Source of the DNA: Bacteroidales bacterium UBA3764
GTDB taxonomy: Bacteria > Bacteroidota > Bacteroidia > Bacteroidales > UBA932
Length of the DNA stretch: 43,779 bases
Assembly (NCBI GenBank): GCA_002371115.1
Contig: DFFY01000054.1
Location: 1 to 43,779 of the forward strand
Reading direction: 5' to 3'
The position numbers were made by a program, and so were the translations under genes. Of this stretch, positions 34,011 to 41,918 are shown piece after piece (within the stretch, counting starts at the first letter, position 1; the number at the start of each line of letters is the position of its first letter). The notes beneath the pieces are model-generated. The model saw only the letters and a program-made list of their open reading frames with translations. It was not told the origin of the DNA and ran no database searches.

Positions 34011-36419
34011 ATGAAGATGAGAAAGATTATTAACTATATTATTGTTGCGCTTGCGGCCATGGTATGCCTGGGCTGCGAGAGGCCTTACGAGATAGTGGAT
34101 GACCTGGGCGTGAGTTCCCATACCCTCAATATCTCCCAGACGCCCGGATCCACCCACATTGCCGTGTATTCGACCGGGCCGTGGAGCATTTCGCTGGACA
34201 GGCATGTAGACTGGGCTTCCATCAATAAGCTCAGCGGCGAAGGGCTTGGAGACTTCGTGCTAAGCTGGTCGGCCAACTACGGCATCGCGCGCAGCATTGA
34301 CGTGCATGTTTCCAAGGAAGGGCGCACAGAGACCATCCATGTCATTCAGGCGGGTCTTGTGGAGAGCCCGTACATCACCCTTGACAGAAGCGTGGTTGTC
34401 AGCCCGCTCCAGAGCCATTCTTTCAGGATCCCGATGAGCACCAATCTCGGGAATGCCGTTGATGATGTAAGGTGGAGGGCCACTTCTGCAGACGGCAGCC
34501 CTGCCACCTGGATTTCCGCCTGCGAGATTGGTCCCGACCATGTCGAGTTCACGATTGATGCCAATGGAACCGGAGAAGACCGGGAAGCGCAGCTGACGGT
34601 GTATCTGACAGCCGTTACCGGAACCGAGACTACGGCAGCCGTCAACGTGCGGCAGTCGGCCTCGAATCCCACCATCGCCCTTGAGGCGGCCGAGGGGAAT
34701 TACTACGCCAACGGAAGCTCCTATCTGGTTCCTTCGACCGAGAACAACATCTGGTCCCTGGACGGGGTGCAGTTCAGTGCATCGGGACCTTGGATAAATG
34801 GCCTGTCTCTGGATGAGGAGGGCCTCCGTTTCCATGCCGATGAGAACACAAGTGGCAACGTAAGGGATGCCGTCATCACGGTTTCCTACACGTCCGAGGG
34901 GGCACCCGAGGCAAGCGCCACCTATACTGTCCACCAGGAAGTGTCCAAGCTTTTGAGTTTCCAGGACCTGAGAAGCCGTGTTCCGGGAATCATCCGCGGA
35001 AGCATCCTTCTTGAAGGCATTATGGTGAGCGACCATGAAAGCCCCAACCTGTGCTCAAGCCCCCAGACGGGCCGGTTCGCATACGACAGGGAGGAGAACT
35101 ACCGCACCGCCTACCTTGAAAGTACGGACGGCACATACGGCGTCTGCCTGAAATTCGCCGACAAGTCGGACAACGTGATTCCTGGAGGCACCAAAGTCCT
35201 GATGAGCCTGGACGGAGTGCTCCTTGAGCGGGCCTCAAGCCCCATGCGGTACACGCTTAGCGGCATCACCAGAGACAATTTCCTGGATGTGGAAGAGGGT
35301 GTGGGAATCCCTGAGAAAACAAAGACGGTGGGGCAGCTCTCAGATGCAGACGTCTATACCTATGTGACGCTTCCCCAGGTGGAGGTGATGAGCAAGGACG
35401 GCTGCTACACCAACACCAGCGAGGGATACTGCCTCCTGGACGAGATCAATTCCTTCTGCGGCACCGCGCTGCCGCGCTGGGATGTTGCTCCGCTCCTTTG
35501 TTCCGACGTGAACGGAGACGCCATCTTCATGCTCACGAATGCGGCCTGCCCATGGCGCAGGACCGGACAGGATGTAGAGTGGGGCAGCGTAGTCCCTCAG
35601 GGCTCAGGTAACCTCAGCGGCATCATCGTGGCCGACGAGGTGGCGCCTGTGCGCTGGGGAAAGCTTGGCAAATACCAGATCCGTCCCATGAGCGAGGAAG
35701 CCATCGCACTTGACCAGCCCGCCTTCTCCATCCCCATCTGCGAGTGGACATGGAACGGCAACTTCCAGACCGACGAGCGCTGGGCCGGAGACAAGGGCGC
35801 CCTCAAGTGGATTGGGGCCAAGACCGAATTTACGTGGGATTACAACAATCCGCTGCTTCCCCTTGATGACACGCCCAACGGATATGATACCGATTTCCAG
35901 AAAGGCATTGTGAAAAATGGTGCAAGGAGCCTGACCCAGTGCTGGTGGGACTTCGAACTCAATACCGGAAAGTACTTTGACGTAGAGTTCAGCACGGACG
36001 GACGCACCGGCAGCAATCTGGTGATCGGCATTGTGTGGGGCCACGGAAATGGCACCAACAACTCCGACACTTCGGTGAGCGCTCCTTCTCACTGGAAAGT
36101 GTTGTATTCTACAGACGGGCTTTCCTTCTCTGAGCTCACATCGGCCGGAATCCTTACCCAGCGCACCTGCGCATGGTGGACACAGACCCTGCAGGATTCT
36201 ACGCCGGGCTATACGGAACACCTGGTGAAACTGCCCTCCTCATGCTTTGACAAGAAGAAGGTGGTGGTCAGGTTCCAGGCTGCCGATCTTGTTACCGATA
36301 TTCCGGCAAAGGCCACGGACAGCAACTGGCGCACAGCCCTCGGTATTGAGAAGGGAACCATTAACAAAAGCAGTACCGGTACCGTGAGAATCGGGTCCAT
36401 CATAGTTCGTTACAATTGA
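34011..36419 (+). CDS. Surface lipoprotein with BACON-like and DUF5689-like domains (paralogue 1)
   Basis: An 802-residue predicted lipoprotein (MKMRKIINYIIVALAAMVCL, lipobox CLGC, Cys22). BACON-like beta-sandwiches fill about 25-310 (LNISQTPGSTHIAVYSTGPW, ETIHVIQAG, AAVNVRQSAS, ATYTVHQEV). A region about 320-570 resembles DUF5689, an OB-fold-like module (GIIRGSILLEGIMVSD, AYLESTDGTYGVCLKF, SLDGVLL). The last part (about 575-802) looks like a jelly-roll with many Trp, ending GSIIVRYN. I chose 34011 rather than starts inside the SusD gene because it begins the lipoprotein signal. It probably binds the substrate of the SusCD system. Same architecture and same final residues (VRYN) as the next gene. 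Confidence 0.78.
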   Translation: MKMRKIINYIIVALAAMVCLGCERPYEIVDDLGVSSHTLNISQTPGSTHIAVYSTGPWSISLDRHVDWASINKLSGEGLGDFVLSWSANYGIARSIDVHVSKEGRTETIHVIQAGLVESPYITLDRSVVVSPLQSHSFRIPMSTNLGNAVDDVRWRATSADGSPATWISACEIGPDHVEFTIDANGTGEDREAQLTVYLTAVTGTETTAAVNVRQSASNPTIALEAAEGNYYANGSSYLVPSTENNIWSLDGVQFSASGPWINGLSLDEEGLRFHADENTSGNVRDAVITVSYTSEGAPEASATYTVHQEVSKLLSFQDLRSRVPGIIRGSILLEGIMVSDHESPNLCSSPQTGRFAYDREENYRTAYLESTDGTYGVCLKFADKSDNVIPGGTKVLMSLDGVLLERASSPMRYTLSGITRDNFLDVEEGVGIPEKTKTVGQLSDADVYTYVTLPQVEVMSKDGCYTNTSEGYCLLDEINSFCGTALPRWDVAPLLCSDVNGDAIFMLTNAACPWRRTGQDVEWGSVVPQGSGNLSGIIVADEVAPVRWGKLGKYQIRPMSEEAIALDQPAFSIPICEWTWNGNFQTDERWAGDKGALKWIGAKTEFTWDYNNPLLPLDDTPNGYDTDFQKGIVKNGARSLTQCWWDFELNTGKYFDVEFSTDGRTGSNLVIGIVWGHGNGTNNSDTSVSAPSHWKVLYSTDGLSFSELTSAGILTQRTCAWWTQTLQDSTPGYTEHLVKLPSSCFDKKKVVVRFQAADLVTDIPAKATDSNWRTALGIEKGTINKSSTGTVRIGSIIVRYN

Positions 36420-36420
36420 T

Positions 36421-38844
36421 ATGAAAGCATTGCATAAATATATCCTGCTTGGGTTATCGGCAGCATTTGCCCTTTCCTGCTCTACCTCCCTGGAAAAGGA
36501 TATTCCCCTTGTGAAACTTGGCGCGGGAATAAAGGCTTATACCCTTGAAATGGACGGTGGCAAAGTGGATATCCCCGTCTATTCGAACGGGCCGTACCAC
36601 ATGGAGATGATTACCAAAGACAATGACTGGCTCACCTTGAAGATGCCGTCAGAGCTTTCTTCAAACGGCTATATCCGGGCCGAATGTGACTTCAATGAAT
36701 CCTTCCGCCGCCAGGTCATCTTTACGCTCTGCAGCGACGTTGACGCGCGCCGGGATACCGTCGTCTTCCGCCAGAAAGGGTGGAAGGAGGCCAAGCTCAC
36801 CATCGACAACCGCTCCCTCATCGCAAAGGGAGCCGGCGGCGAGGAGGAGTATGTGGTGGACACCAACATTCCCAGCAGCCAGATAGAAAAAATTGTGAGC
36901 TACTCCTCTTCTGACGAGGCTGCCACCGAGTGGATTCAGGATATCGCCCTTGTGGAAGACGGTGACCAGAACTGTTCTTTGAAGCTCAAAACTGCCGCGA
37001 ATCCGGATGAGGAGAAACCTCGTTCGGCAGAAATCCTGCTCAAGTATATTGACGGCTGGGGAGAGCCGATGTCCCTCCTTCTGAACGTCATCCAGCGCAG
37101 CAAGAACGAGGTCCTGGGCATGGAGGTCTCCATGCAGGAGCTCAAGGAATCGGTGGAAAAGAACAACAACAAGAAACTGGAGTTTTACTATATTGTCGAG
37201 GGGTATGTGGTGAGCAGCAAGGCCAACCGCAATGCGGGAGAGAACACGCAGACTTCTCCGGCTTCCATCGATTACAGTATCGACCAGCGTACCATCTATC
37301 TGGAAAGCATGGACGGCACGCAGGGGATCTGCCTTGTGGCCAGTTCCCGGGATGACAATATCACAGAACTTTATGACCATGTGAAAGTGCTGTTGTACGG
37401 AACCACCCCGGTCCTGTACGACAACCCTTCCTATCTGGTGGTGAACAACGTGAAGACCAACATGTTTGTGCTCCAGGAGAGCGGCGATGTCAATTCCCTC
37501 CCTAAGAAGGAACTCCATATAGCGGATTTGACAGACGACGACATCTTTACCTATGTGAAGCTCATGGACGTGGAGATCCCCGTGAGAAAAGGCGATCTGA
37601 TGCCCGTAAACGAGGGCTACACCATTGCCAGCGGTGCAAACAGGCTTTCCAAGTACCCGCGTCTGCTCCGGGATATAAACGGGGACGACATGTACCTTTA
37701 CACCAACTCTACCTGCATGTTCCGAAACGACGGAACCATCCTCCCTTACGGAAGCGGAAACATCTCGGGCGTCATCGTCCACGAGCGGTATTCCCGCTTC
37801 GAATGGGAAAACGGGGCCGAACCCGAGGATATGGATACCTCCTCGGAACTGGGGCGCATCGGCACATACCAGATAAGGCCGCAGGTCAAAGACGATGTGT
37901 GGAAGGAAATGCAGTCCAGTGTGGAAAACAGCTTCTCCCACCTGCTTACCGAATACCGTTTCTGGAATCCGGATCCCCAGAATGAAGTTTGCCTTCCCAC
38001 TTACGGCACCAACGGATGGTTCACCCATACTTATCAGAAGCGCTATACCGGTTCTGATTCAAAGGATTTTACGGAAACCACTTACAATCAGCATTTCTCC
38101 AAATCTGTAACCTTCGATTATCTGGGCCCCAAGGGGAAAGCCAAAACCCATTATTTCGGACGCAACGTCGGGAATATGAACGGACTCGGAATCTTAATTG
38201 ACCTCAACAAGGAGCATTGGAACCGCGCCATGGACGACCTTGTTGACGGCCCCAACTCCGCCAGCCCCCAGTGGTGCGGCCCGAACGCGGCTTCTCCTCT
38301 GTGCTATTTTAACGAAGCCGTTTACGGCAGCATCAACTACACGTCGGAGGCCAATGTGGGCAAGGGTCTGGTCCCGGCCGAATGCTACACCTCGTTCCAG
38401 GCGACGGACTGGTGGGATTATGAGCGCAACAGGCCGTACAGCTGGCTTCTGTGCTTCTCCACGGCCGGCATCAACACCGACCAGCTCTCCCTCCAGATTG
38501 CCGTCTTGAATACCAGCCAGGAACTGTATGCCCCCAGGTACTGGAAACTCGAGTGGTCAACGACCGATGCCCAGGAGGACTACAACTGGACAGAGATTGC
38601 CCAGTACACGGTGCCGGACGTTTCCATTGCTTCCGCAGCCCTGTACCACTCGGTGGTGGGCTTCAAGCATATCAATTTCCGCCTGCCCAGGGAAATGCTG
38701 GGACAGGAGAAAGTCTATATTCGCATGTCTCCCCGCAACGACCTCTGCTCCAGTGGAATGGACTATTCCGATGCCCATTTGAATGAGTCTGAACAGAACG
38801 CTCATTACAGTGCTATTTCCTACATCGCAGTCCGATACAATTAA
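36421..38844 (+). CDS. Surface lipoprotein with BACON-like and DUF5689-like domains (paralogue 2)
   Basis: An 807-residue predicted lipoprotein (MKALHKYILLGLSAAFALSC, Cys20), starting one base after the previous stop. BACON-like domains about 30-230 (YTLEMDGGKVDIPVYSNGPY, DTVVFRQKG, LLNVIQRSK). A DUF5689-like region lies about 235-490 (YYIVEGYVVSSKANRN, IYLESMDGTQGICLVASS, KVLLYGTTPVLYDNP, GSGNISGVIVHERY). The Trp- and Tyr-rich C-terminal domain ends YIAVRYN. It is a diverged tandem paralogue of 34011: domain order and several motifs match (Y-L-E-S-x-D-G-T-x-G-x-C-L), while the loops differ. Two variants side by side suggest two ligand specificities or two positions in one surface complex. 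Confidence 0.78.
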   Translation: MKALHKYILLGLSAAFALSCSTSLEKDIPLVKLGAGIKAYTLEMDGGKVDIPVYSNGPYHMEMITKDNDWLTLKMPSELSSNGYIRAECDFNESFRRQVIFTLCSDVDARRDTVVFRQKGWKEAKLTIDNRSLIAKGAGGEEEYVVDTNIPSSQIEKIVSYSSSDEAATEWIQDIALVEDGDQNCSLKLKTAANPDEEKPRSAEILLKYIDGWGEPMSLLLNVIQRSKNEVLGMEVSMQELKESVEKNNNKKLEFYYIVEGYVVSSKANRNAGENTQTSPASIDYSIDQRTIYLESMDGTQGICLVASSRDDNITELYDHVKVLLYGTTPVLYDNPSYLVVNNVKTNMFVLQESGDVNSLPKKELHIADLTDDDIFTYVKLMDVEIPVRKGDLMPVNEGYTIASGANRLSKYPRLLRDINGDDMYLYTNSTCMFRNDGTILPYGSGNISGVIVHERYSRFEWENGAEPEDMDTSSELGRIGTYQIRPQVKDDVWKEMQSSVENSFSHLLTEYRFWNPDPQNEVCLPTYGTNGWFTHTYQKRYTGSDSKDFTETTYNQHFSKSVTFDYLGPKGKAKTHYFGRNVGNMNGLGILIDLNKEHWNRAMDDLVDGPNSASPQWCGPNAASPLCYFNEAVYGSINYTSEANVGKGLVPAECYTSFQATDWWDYERNRPYSWLLCFSTAGINTDQLSLQIAVLNTSQELYAPRYWKLEWSTTDAQEDYNWTEIAQYTVPDVSIASAALYHSVVGFKHINFRLPREMLGQEKVYIRMSPRNDLCSSGMDYSDAHLNESEQNAHYSAISYIAVRYN

Positions 38845-38848
38845 GCGT

Positions 38849-41038
38849 ATGAAAAAGTCATTCTTATTTTGCCTGACGGCGCTCGCAGCCTCTCTTCTTT
38901 CCTGCCAGCGGGAAGAAGCGGTTATACCGGCCCAGCCTGAGAATCCCGGCGAAGAAGTGCAGCTGCCGCATATAGCAACGGATTTCCGTGCAACCATCCC
39001 GGCCACCAAGACGGCTGTGGAGATGGGAACAGGAACCATTACCTGGCTTACGGACGACCCTATCCTCGTCTCCAACGGAAACGAGCACATGACGCTTTAT
39101 GTGGAGGAAGGCGGTTCTACTTATGCTGCCCTGTATGCAACGGACACCGAGATTGAGGGAAATAACTTCTATGCTGTGTATCCGGCGTCGGCCGCCTCCT
39201 ATTCAGAAGGCACCTTCACGGCCATGATTCCGTCCAGGCAGGTTTACCAGGAAGGCGGCTTTGCCTCGGAGTCCTTCCCCATGATCGCCGTCTGTGACAA
39301 CCGGAGGAACTTCTCTTTCCGCAACATTGCATCCCTTCTGAAGCTTGTGGTCTCCGGAGATGCTTTCAAGGACCTTTCGGTCACCTCGATTACGCTTACG
39401 TCCAGCAGCGCACTCTCCGGCCTCGTATCGGCCATGTTCGCCGAAGACGGGGGCATCCTCGTGGACAGCTCCCAAGGGGAGAAATCGGTCATGGTGGATG
39501 CTTCGGGGAATCCGGTTCCTGCAGGGACACCCATTTACGTGATTGTGCCTCCGGGGGAATTCGGCAACCTGAAGGCCGATATCACATTCAGCAGCGGTCT
39601 CGGCTATTCCTGCATCGTTGACAGGACTGTGAGCGTCAACAGGTCGGCCTACAAGGAAATAACCCTTACCCTTGTCGATGATTTCATCGACCTTTCCTCG
39701 GAAGAAACGGCCAACTGCTACATGATAACCGCTCCCGGCAAGTATAAATTCCGTGCCGACATAATGGGTAACGGCGTAACGACCTCCTGCGGCCTTGACG
39801 CAAAGACGTCCGGAATTGTGGAGGCCAAGACGTATTACCGGGATGGCGGCAGTTTCCTTGTGGGCGACCCCGGCTATCAGGATGGATATATTTATTTCCA
39901 GACGGTTGAAGACAACCTTCCTGCGGGAACGGCGCTTGTGTCCGTGCTGGATGCGGAAGGAAAGACGCTGTGGTCCTGGCATATCTGGGCCAACAGCGAC
40001 ATCCGGGATGTCGCGCTTTCCAACGGTACCGTATGGCTGAACATGAACCTGGGCGCGCATCAGGAAGGTTTCAACAAGGAAGGATACAACGGCTACTATT
40101 ATCAGTGGGGCCGAAAAGACCCGTTCCTGCAGAAATATACGGAAGATGCAAAGGTGGCAACCATTACGCCGTTCGTTTCCCATGCCTCCAAGACAGACGG
40201 TTCCCTGGAGAATTCCATCGCCAACCCGCACATCTTCTACGGCGGTTATCATCCTTCCGGCGTTACAGACATCACCGAAGACTGGAGCACTTATAACGAT
40301 GCCGAAGTGGTCTATGACTGGTGGAACAAGGACATCACCGGTGACGGGCAGAACACCGTCGCCGCCGCAAAGACCATGTTCGACCCTTGTCCGGCCGGAT
40401 ACCACGTTCCCGTCTATGCAGACCTTGCAGGGCTGCTGGAGATGGCGCTTGCCAATAACAGCGCCGCTACCGGCGGATGGGCCATTGAGGGGAAACTCTT
40501 CTTCCCGTTCACTTCTTACCGTTATGTCTCCCTCAACCTGTCCTTGTGGCCGGGCGGCGGCTCTGAATCCCGTGCTTTCATCCCTTGCGCAACGCCTTCG
40601 GATAACACCAATAAGTCTCACAGGCGTTACAGCAGATTGTGCCTGTCTTCCACCGGCAATCATACATGGGCCGACGGCGCCCGTTCTTACGGTGTGCCGG
40701 TGCGCTGCATCAAGGACGGAACGTCGGGCCCTACGGTGATTCCGGTGAGCGAAGTTATGCTGAGCCAGACCCAGTTGGAACTGGTTCAGGGTGGAACATT
40801 CACCCTCATCGCCACCGTGCTCCCAGACAACGCCACTGACAATACGGTGGTCTGGAGCACCACCGATGCAGCCGTAGCCACCGTGTCCGGCGGCGTTGTG
40901 ACCGCTGTGGCCGAGGGTACCGCCACCATCACCGCCACGGCCGGCGGCGTGAGCGCCAGCTGCACCGTTACGGTCAAGAAGGCCGGCGGAGAAGCAACGG
41001 GCGACCTTGAAGACATGAACCCAGAACCCTGGAAATAA
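38849..41038 (+). CDS. Lipoprotein: fimbrillin-like domain, FISUMP domain, Big_2 domain, Trp-tail
   Basis: A 729-residue predicted lipoprotein (MKKSFLFCLTALAASLLSC, Cys19). Residues about 30-280 are fimbrillin-like (TGTITWLTDDPILVSNGNEH, FYAVYPASAASYSEG, FRNIASLLKLVVSG). About 285-385 (ETANCYMITAPGKYKFRADI) is the short domain that often precedes FISUMP. The FISUMP-like domain lies at about 388-623 (VWLNMNLGAHQEG, YYYQWGRKDPF, DPCPAGYHVP, VPVRCIKDG). A Big_2 immunoglobulin-like domain lies at about 629-710 (GTFTLIATVLPDNATDNTVV, GTATITATAGG). The last 20 residues are acidic and end LEDMNPEPWK. ATG at 38849 is 4 nt after the previous stop; upstream in-frame starts lie inside that gene. Likely an extended surface adhesin or binding protein. 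Confidence 0.85.
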   Translation: MKKSFLFCLTALAASLLSCQREEAVIPAQPENPGEEVQLPHIATDFRATIPATKTAVEMGTGTITWLTDDPILVSNGNEHMTLYVEEGGSTYAALYATDTEIEGNNFYAVYPASAASYSEGTFTAMIPSRQVYQEGGFASESFPMIAVCDNRRNFSFRNIASLLKLVVSGDAFKDLSVTSITLTSSSALSGLVSAMFAEDGGILVDSSQGEKSVMVDASGNPVPAGTPIYVIVPPGEFGNLKADITFSSGLGYSCIVDRTVSVNRSAYKEITLTLVDDFIDLSSEETANCYMITAPGKYKFRADIMGNGVTTSCGLDAKTSGIVEAKTYYRDGGSFLVGDPGYQDGYIYFQTVEDNLPAGTALVSVLDAEGKTLWSWHIWANSDIRDVALSNGTVWLNMNLGAHQEGFNKEGYNGYYYQWGRKDPFLQKYTEDAKVATITPFVSHASKTDGSLENSIANPHIFYGGYHPSGVTDITEDWSTYNDAEVVYDWWNKDITGDGQNTVAAAKTMFDPCPAGYHVPVYADLAGLLEMALANNSAATGGWAIEGKLFFPFTSYRYVSLNLSLWPGGGSESRAFIPCATPSDNTNKSHRRYSRLCLSSTGNHTWADGARSYGVPVRCIKDGTSGPTVIPVSEVMLSQTQLELVQGGTFTLIATVLPDNATDNTVVWSTTDAAVATVSGGVVTAVAEGTATITATAGGVSASCTVTVKKAGGEATGDLEDMNPEPWK

Positions 41039-41048
41039 AGCATTGAAC

Positions 41049-41090
41049 ATGAATACACCGTATGTAACCCCCACCATCGAAGTACTCTGA
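41049..41090 (+). CDS. 13-codon micro-ORF, truncated relative of the Y-x-x-P peptides
   Basis: The ORF MNTPYVTPTIEVL starts 10 nt after the 38849 gene. It matches the head of the 15482 peptide (KYIIPTICTV against PYVTPTIEVL) but stops before the QGS and tail parts. Either the rest was lost by a nonsense change, or the short head alone is enough. After the stop, the next in-frame codons give only LEITAQ before another stop, so no tail is recoverable in that frame. Whether it is translated is unknown. Confidence 0.35.
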   Translation: MNTPYVTPTIEVL

Positions 41091-41122
41091 CTGGAGATTA
41101 CGGCACAATAAGATTTTTTTCG

Positions 41123-41130
41123 TATCTTCG
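41123..41130 (+). promoter_or_regulatory. Weak -7-like element (TATCTTCG) before the PASTA gene
   Basis: It differs from TAnnTTTG by one base, lies 23 nt before the ATG at 41154, and has no clear -33. No terminator is visible after unit C, so read-through is an alternative. Confidence 0.35.
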
Positions 41131-41153
41131 CAGCCATAAATAAGGATTCCATT

Positions 41154-41918
41154 ATGAAAGACCGCTGGATATTGAAGAACCTCATCGGCGCCGTAGTTTT
41201 TTTCGTTGTCCTCATCATCGGCGTTTCCGTGGGACTGAAGGTGATTACCCGCCATGGCCAAACCGTTACGGCACCGGATTTCACCTCCCTGAGCGTGCAG
41301 GAGGCCCAAAGCATGGCCTCCCAGTCAGACGTAAAAGTAAAAGTGGTGGACTCCGTGTTCGTGCGCCGGCTGCCCGGCGGCGTGGTGTACCGGCAACAAC
41401 CCAAGGCCGGGGCAACGGTAAAAAAAGGCCGCAGCATTTTCCTTACAATCAATTCGGTGGTGCCCCGCAAAGTGGTGATGCCCAATCTGTATGGGTATTC
41501 CATCACCGAGGCCCGCACGGAGCTCAAGAACCGCGGCCTCAACCTGGGCAACCTGCGGTATGTGAAAGATATTGCCACCAATACCGTGTTGGGGCAATAC
41601 TGTGAGGGAAAAGAGGTAAAGGCCGGGGACCTGGTGGTCAGCGGTTCCGCCATCGACCTTAAAGTGGGTGTGAACAGGGAGGAGGACCAAACGCTGGTGC
41701 CCCGTGTTATCGGCATGAAGTATGTATCGGCCGTAGATGCCCTGCATGACCGTTTTCTTAATACGGGCCGCGTGCGCTTTGACCAGGGCATCCGCACCTA
41801 CGCAGACTCCGTGAACGCCATCGTCTATAAGCAGGAGGCGGAGGGCGAAGAAAAACCCCTGGGCAGCACCGTGAATATCTACCTCACGCTGGACCCGCAA
41901 AAAGTACCCGCCAAATGA
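41154..41918 (+). CDS. PASTA-domain membrane protein
   Basis: A 254-residue protein with a short cytoplasmic start, one membrane helix (about residues 10-31, LIGAVVFFVVLIIGVSVGL) and three PASTA repeats outside (about 38-100, 105-177 and 180-250; each has a P-x-(L/V/F)-x-G-x-(S/T) or related opening and ends in a hydrophobic strand such as FLTINSVV or IDLKVGV). PASTA domains bind peptidoglycan fragments or act as spacers. No kinase or transpeptidase domain is attached. In Bacteroidota stand-alone PASTA proteins are commonly encoded beside rluD; here the ATGA overlap (41915-41918) with the next gene fits that arrangement. Exact role unknown. Confidence 0.9.
   Translation: MKDRWILKNLIGAVVFFVVLIIGVSVGLKVITRHGQTVTAPDFTSLSVQEAQSMASQSDVKVKVVDSVFVRRLPGGVVYRQQPKAGATVKKGRSIFLTINSVVPRKVVMPNLYGYSITEARTELKNRGLNLGNLRYVKDIATNTVLGQYCEGKEVKAGDLVVSGSAIDLKVGVNREEDQTLVPRVIGMKYVSAVDALHDRFLNTGRVRFDQGIRTYADSVNAIVYKQEAEGEEKPLGSTVNIYLTLDPQKVPAK

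Noticed and set aside
39203..41797. Very long open frame on the minus strand (864 codons) under the FISUMP and PASTA genes
   Set aside because: It is antisense to two well-supported genes, has no recognisable family, and spans a gene boundary. Long antisense frames are expected in G/C-rich coding DNA.
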